64,000 nucleotides of DNA. Origin: Gliomastix tumulicola (taxonomy: Eukaryota > Ascomycota > Sordariomycetes > Hypocreales > Bionectriaceae). The position numbers were made by a program, and so were the translations under genes. Position 1 is the stretch's first letter, and the number at the start of each line of letters is the position of its first letter. The stretch spans positions 5,376,330 through 5,440,329 of the forward strand of contig BCHX01000002.1 of assembly GCA_001599755.1 (NCBI GenBank), written 5' to 3'. Under the pieces are notes generated by a model. That model saw nothing but the letters and a program-made list of their open reading frames with translations. It had not been told where the DNA came from and made no database searches. This document shows positions 60,437 to 64,000 of this stretch, one piece after another.

Positions 60437-61982
60437 TCAAGCCGTCGCCGTCGCGGCAGGTTGAGCTGGCACCGCGGCACCGTTGACCTTCTCGTCGGTG
60501 ATCTTGAGGGCACCGAGCTTCTCGCCGTTGGTCACGGTCTCGTCGCTTTCGTCGGTGATGGCCCGGGGATCCGTCTCGGTGGTCTGCGTGCCCTCGTCGA
60601 CGTCGGCTTCATGATGAGCGGCAACGCCGTTGGTGAGAGCAGCGGCAGCGGCAGCAACAGCGGCAGCCTCGGCATCAGCGAGGCCCGTGCTCGTGGGCAG
60701 GACGAACGTCCTCGCGATGCTGGCGACGACCTCGCGCCTCTGCTTGCCGTCCTTGGATCCCAGGCCAACGCACAGCAGCCGCTCGGGGTCGTTCGGGTCG
60801 TCCTCCCAGAGCAGCGGGCCCGAGGGGAAGCTCTTATGGTCGCCCTCAAAGCGCAGGACATCGTCCCAGCCGGGATCAGGCACGCTCAGACTGCCAAAGG
60901 CAAAGTCGAGCTCTCCGCCGTACTTCTTGGGGATATTCCTCGGCTCGATGAAGGCCTCGAGCGTCGGACGCACCTCGGCCGCAGACAGCACGAAGATCTT
61001 GGACACGGTGATGGGGTCGAACCAGCGCTTGATCCAGCCCCAGACCGTGCTGAAGAACATGGGCGCGCCGATGATAAAGATCCGGTCGAGCGTCTCCGGG
61101 TAGTGCGCCGTGGCCAGTTGGCTCGCCGCCTGCATGTGGTTCTTGAGGTTCCAGAACTGCTTCAGCCCGACGCCCGAGATGTCGACGATGTTGGTGCTCA
61201 GCGTGATGGGCACGTCCGGGTGCTCGCGGTCGGCCGTCAGCTGCGTCGAGAAGGGCATGTTGAAGCGGGTGAGGTTTTCGTAGAGGGCGAAGAGGCGCAG
61301 CAGACCGGGCGGTGTCTTGCCGTCCGTCTTGCCCTTGGAGACGGAGTGGCCCGTCTTGGACACGGAGCGCTCGTAGGCCGAGGTCGTTTTGGAGTCGAGG
61401 TGCTTGATCTCGTAGACGTAGAGCGGGATGCCTCGGCGGTCGCGGCGGCCGGTCCATTGGGGGTACTGGGGAGATGTCAGTGGCTGAGAACTACTAGGTT
61501 GTACATGGGAGGCTCACCATCTTGCGCGTCTCCTCGTAGGCGTCGAGCTCGATCGTCTGGTAGAGGATGTCGAGGTCGTTGGCCTTGCGCCATTCCTCCG
61601 TGTCCTTGAACTGCCCGAACGCGTCCTCGACGTTCCATCGTCGCGCGCGGAGGAACCGCCTATTCAAGTCAGCAACCGCCCAACAGCCAAACAGATCTCC
61701 AGCCACGCGAAGCGACAGCCAAATGGAGCCAGATCCAAGGGAAGCTCACAGCAGCAGCGGATCATCATGGGACGCCGGCGGCCCCCGAGTCCAGAATCCC
61801 CTCTCCTCGAGGACATTCTTGAACGCCTCGAGCGCCTCGGCCTCGGTCTCGCTCAGATGGCCCAGATGCCCGCGCGGGTACGAGTACTCGGCGAGCTGGG
61901 CCACAGACTGGGACGAGACGACCCTTGCCGCCTGGGGCAGCGCGGGGACAGCCAACGTGGGCGCCTCCTTGCCGTGCGTCAT
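60437..61982 (-). CDS. Sec14-like CRAL-TRIO lipid-transfer protein
   Basis: Exons 61982-61750, 61659-61518 and 61465-60437 encode about 467 aa. Splicing forms LLLRFLRARRWNVEDAFGQFKDTEEWR, the CRAL-TRIO N-terminal helix bundle (about 45-125), and then YPQWTGRRDRRGIPLYVYEI leading into the Sec14 lipid-binding domain (about 130-330). That domain carries ALYENLTRFNMPF, TNIVDISGVGLKQFWNLKNHMQAAS, HYPETLDRIFIIGAPMFFSTVWGWIKRW and PKKYGGELDF. These are strong Sec14 signatures. The C-terminus is an Ala/Glu/Thr-rich low-complexity tail. Such proteins move phosphatidylinositol and phosphatidylcholine between membranes and regulate phosphoinositide supply. It looks like a conserved housekeeping gene outside the accessory regions. 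Confidence 0.92.
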
Positions 61983-63265
61983 TGTGTATTATGTCGAGGG
62001 AAGGATATATTATTCTTCTCGGTTCGGCTCTCGTGCTGCAGAAGGACCTCCTTGTTTCCCCTGCCTGCTCGTCACAGTCGCAGATGTCGGTCGCGGTGAG
62101 AAAATATTCAGGTCCGATCGCGGGGTTTCGCTTGGCTCGTGCTTCGAAGCTGCTAGCAGACGCAAGAGTTAACTCGACGGACGGAAATGACAGGCAATGA
62201 AGCTCGACGCAAAGAGCGGGAGAAAAAAGTCGGGCAGAAACAAGAAAATGTTGGGAGGGAAGGAGAAGAAGCTCGCTGCACCTGCAGTGGAGGTCCGACA
62301 AGGCGGCTAATCGCAGCGCGAGGACGCAGCAGCTTGTGCTCCCGTTGGTGGAGAGACGCTCACTGACCAGCAGCAAATGACAATGACCGGGGGGGTAAGA
62401 TCAGTCGGGTTCCAGACAGTTCTGGCCGTCACGCACCTTGCTTGTCTCTCGGACGATTCGGAGATTGGTTGGGCGTGTATAAGTCCGCTCAGGCGGTGGA
62501 AGAGAGACAACGGGGGGGGGCGCAGGACAGAGACAAGACTGTTGTTGGCAGTCGACGATGTGCTTATAAAACCGATGATAATGCTGATGCTAGTTTCTTG
62601 GAGGTTGTTGCCCAGCCCGTCCCATCCATCCATCCATTCTCAGAGGGCGCGCGCTGCTGTGCCTCTCTTCCGTTTTCCTCGGGATGCCCGGAAAGGGCAG
62701 GGAGTTGGAGATGACTGACGCAGGGACGGGTAGCTAATTACCACTAGCAGAAGCTAAGGAGGGCAGAACGGGCAGCAGCAGCATTCCATGAATAGAAGAT
62801 GACAGGCCACGGGGCGGCTCTGACCAGTCACATCAGATGACCATTGACCACCCTCTCTGCACGCATACATCATATGTCAACCCCAAAGATCTAATCAGCT
62901 GCAACTCTATTCGATGGAATGTGGCATCCAATACAGCAATGATGGCGTCTTATGCGCGCGCGCGTTCTCTATCCGTCTATCGTACATGGTGCATCGATCA
63001 TCACTAACGCCCTTAGGGCTTATGCTTATCGTCAACGACTTGCCAGCTCATACTTTTACGCCGTCGAGCCGTCAGGAGGACTCAGACACCTGTAAAGACC
63101 ACTCAAGAGAAGAGTCGGGGAGACCCCTACGACGTCACAGGTGAGCATTAAAGTCCGCCTCCCGGCCGTCCGGGGAACTCTAAAAGACCGTTGTGCCGGG
63201 GAGCGAGAGCCCCGGGGCCCAATAAGAGGCGTCGGAGATGAAGCAGGTGACGATCGGCTCGGTTT
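61983..63265. other. Intergenic, no gene seen
   Basis: Promoter side of the Sec14-like gene and 3' flank of the MFS gene, about 1.3 kb. Frames of up to about 110 codons have no recognisable domains. A run of eight G occurs near 62513-62520. Confidence 0.5.
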
Positions 63266-64000
63266 TTAATCATACTGCGTGGTCTCGTACTGGCTCTTCG
63301 CGCGCAGCTTCGGCCCGTACTTGAAGAACACCCACGGCACGGGCATCAGCGCGAGCGCGATGAAGCCGAGGAGACTCGACGCCCAGTCGATGCCGAGTCT
63401 CTCGTACACTTCGATGTGTTAGTGAGTGTCCAAGACTGAAAGATGATGGTGGTGGTGGTGGTGACTCACTCTGGATCGTGAAGAGAGGGAAAACGCCCGC
63501 AAACGCATACCGCGCGAGTGAATTGGCGCTCGACGCGCTCGCCACGACGTTCCCGTGATACACGTCCGTGTTGTACTGAATCATGCTCACAAACAGACAG
63601 AAGTTGCCCAGCGCAAACGGCACCATCGCGACGGCCGGACTCGCCCACGAGACGCCGTCTCGCGCCGTCCACGCGAACCAGAAGAGGCCCAGCGGCAGAC
63701 CAACACTGGCAATGATGGCAGGGTACAGCCTGTGCTCCGGCGGGATCCGGTCAGCGCTGCCGTACTTGCGTGCTGCGCGCCCGCGGTACAGGATCACGTC
63801 GCAGAGCATGATGACGATGAGGCCCAGCAGGCAGCCGACGACGATGGCGAGGAAGACGAGCCCGGACTCCTGAATGCTGAAGCCGTAGACGCGGCCGAAA
63901 GTGTAGGGCACCGCGGCGAAGAAGGAGAAGAGCGTGCCGAACTCGGCGGCGACGTAGAGGCACGACCAGGTGACGATGGGCTCGAGGAGGAGCATGCGCA
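63266..64000 (-). CDS. MFS transporter, C-terminal part (gene runs off the window)
   Basis: The frame enters from the window edge (codon CGC at 63998-63996, then an internal ATG at 63995), so the true start lies beyond 64000. Visible exons are 64000-63470 and 63408-63266, joined by an intron (GTGAGT...CGAAG). MLLLEPIVTWSCLYVAAEFGTLF matches the start of the second half of fungal DHA1-type major facilitator transporters. Further helices follow: ESGLVFLAIVVGCLLGLIVIML, YPAIIASVGLPLGLFWFAWTA, ALGNFCLFVSMIQYNTDVY, SANSLARYAFAGVFPLFTIQ and GIDWASSLLGFIALALMPVPWVF. The end is Lys/Arg-rich with a short polar tail. Substrate is unknown; relatives export drugs or polyamines. Confidence 0.85.

Noticed and set aside
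60380..61609. 409-codon plus-strand ORF
   Set aside because: Antisense of the Sec14-like gene; composition rich in Arg/Gly/Val without domain features.
63447..63462. GGT microsatellite
   Set aside because: It lies in the MFS intron and is ordinary low-complexity sequence.

Overview
The window comes from a filamentous ascomycete (Pezizomycotina). Genes carry short (about 50-70 nt) GT-AG introns with CTRAC-type branch sites. They include a highly reducing polyketide synthase, a fungal NB-ARC/TPR (NLR-type) receptor, a PTH11/rhodopsin-type membrane protein and small secreted cysteine-containing proteins. A 25 kb block of A/T-saturated retrotransposons, nearly devoid of CpA/TpG, shows the hallmark of repeat-induced point mutation (RIP). 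The species cannot be named from sequence alone; a plant-associated Sordariomycete is plausible (inference).

Layout. 0.5-1.6 kb: dead PRISE-type reductase. 2.2-4.9 kb: secreted class II-type haem peroxidase and a small secreted protein. 5.9-10.6 kb: a divergent pair, a nucleoside-phosphorylase-domain (PNP) protein and an NB-ARC/TPR receptor. 10.9-16 kb: F-box-like/ankyrin protein, an intron-containing tRNA-Thr(CGT), a 513-aa protein of the PPLDV-VW-MLN type, and an 8-cysteine secreted protein. 16.7-30.8 kb: biosynthetic cluster with HR-PKS (KS-AT-DH-ER-KR-ACP, no recognisable methyltransferase), DltD-like alpha/beta hydrolase, P450, LovD-like serine hydrolase/acyltransferase and SDR, on alternating strands with shared promoter regions. 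32.2-57.2 kb: RIP-degraded transposon nest. 57.2-64 kb: rhodopsin-family protein, Sec14-type lipid-transfer protein, and the 3' end of an MFS transporter running off the window.

Most interesting result. The PNP gene has a short last exon, hidden from simple ORF calling, that ends the protein with RNISSSSFGDNTWINQG. The adjacent, divergently transcribed NLR begins with RDISNSQFRDHTFINQG (11 of 17 positions identical, no gaps). A motif shared between the C-terminus of an effector-domain protein and the N-terminus of a neighbouring NLR is the arrangement of fungal amyloid signalling pairs (HET-S/NWD2, PP and sigma systems). I infer that this is a prion-like NLR-to-PNP signalling pair in which the usual PNP-NB-ARC-TPR fusion is split into two genes.

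Transposon nest. A ~502-bp TIR element with TA flanks, of Tc1/mariner MITE style (32246-57169), was hit twice by Ty3/gypsy retrotransposons. Element B (minus strand, TSD GAAGA) later received element A (plus strand, TSD AGGAG). Element D (TSD TATAA) received element C and then lost its own 5' part by LTR recombination, leaving three LTRs. Two assembly gaps fall at the same internal position of A and C.
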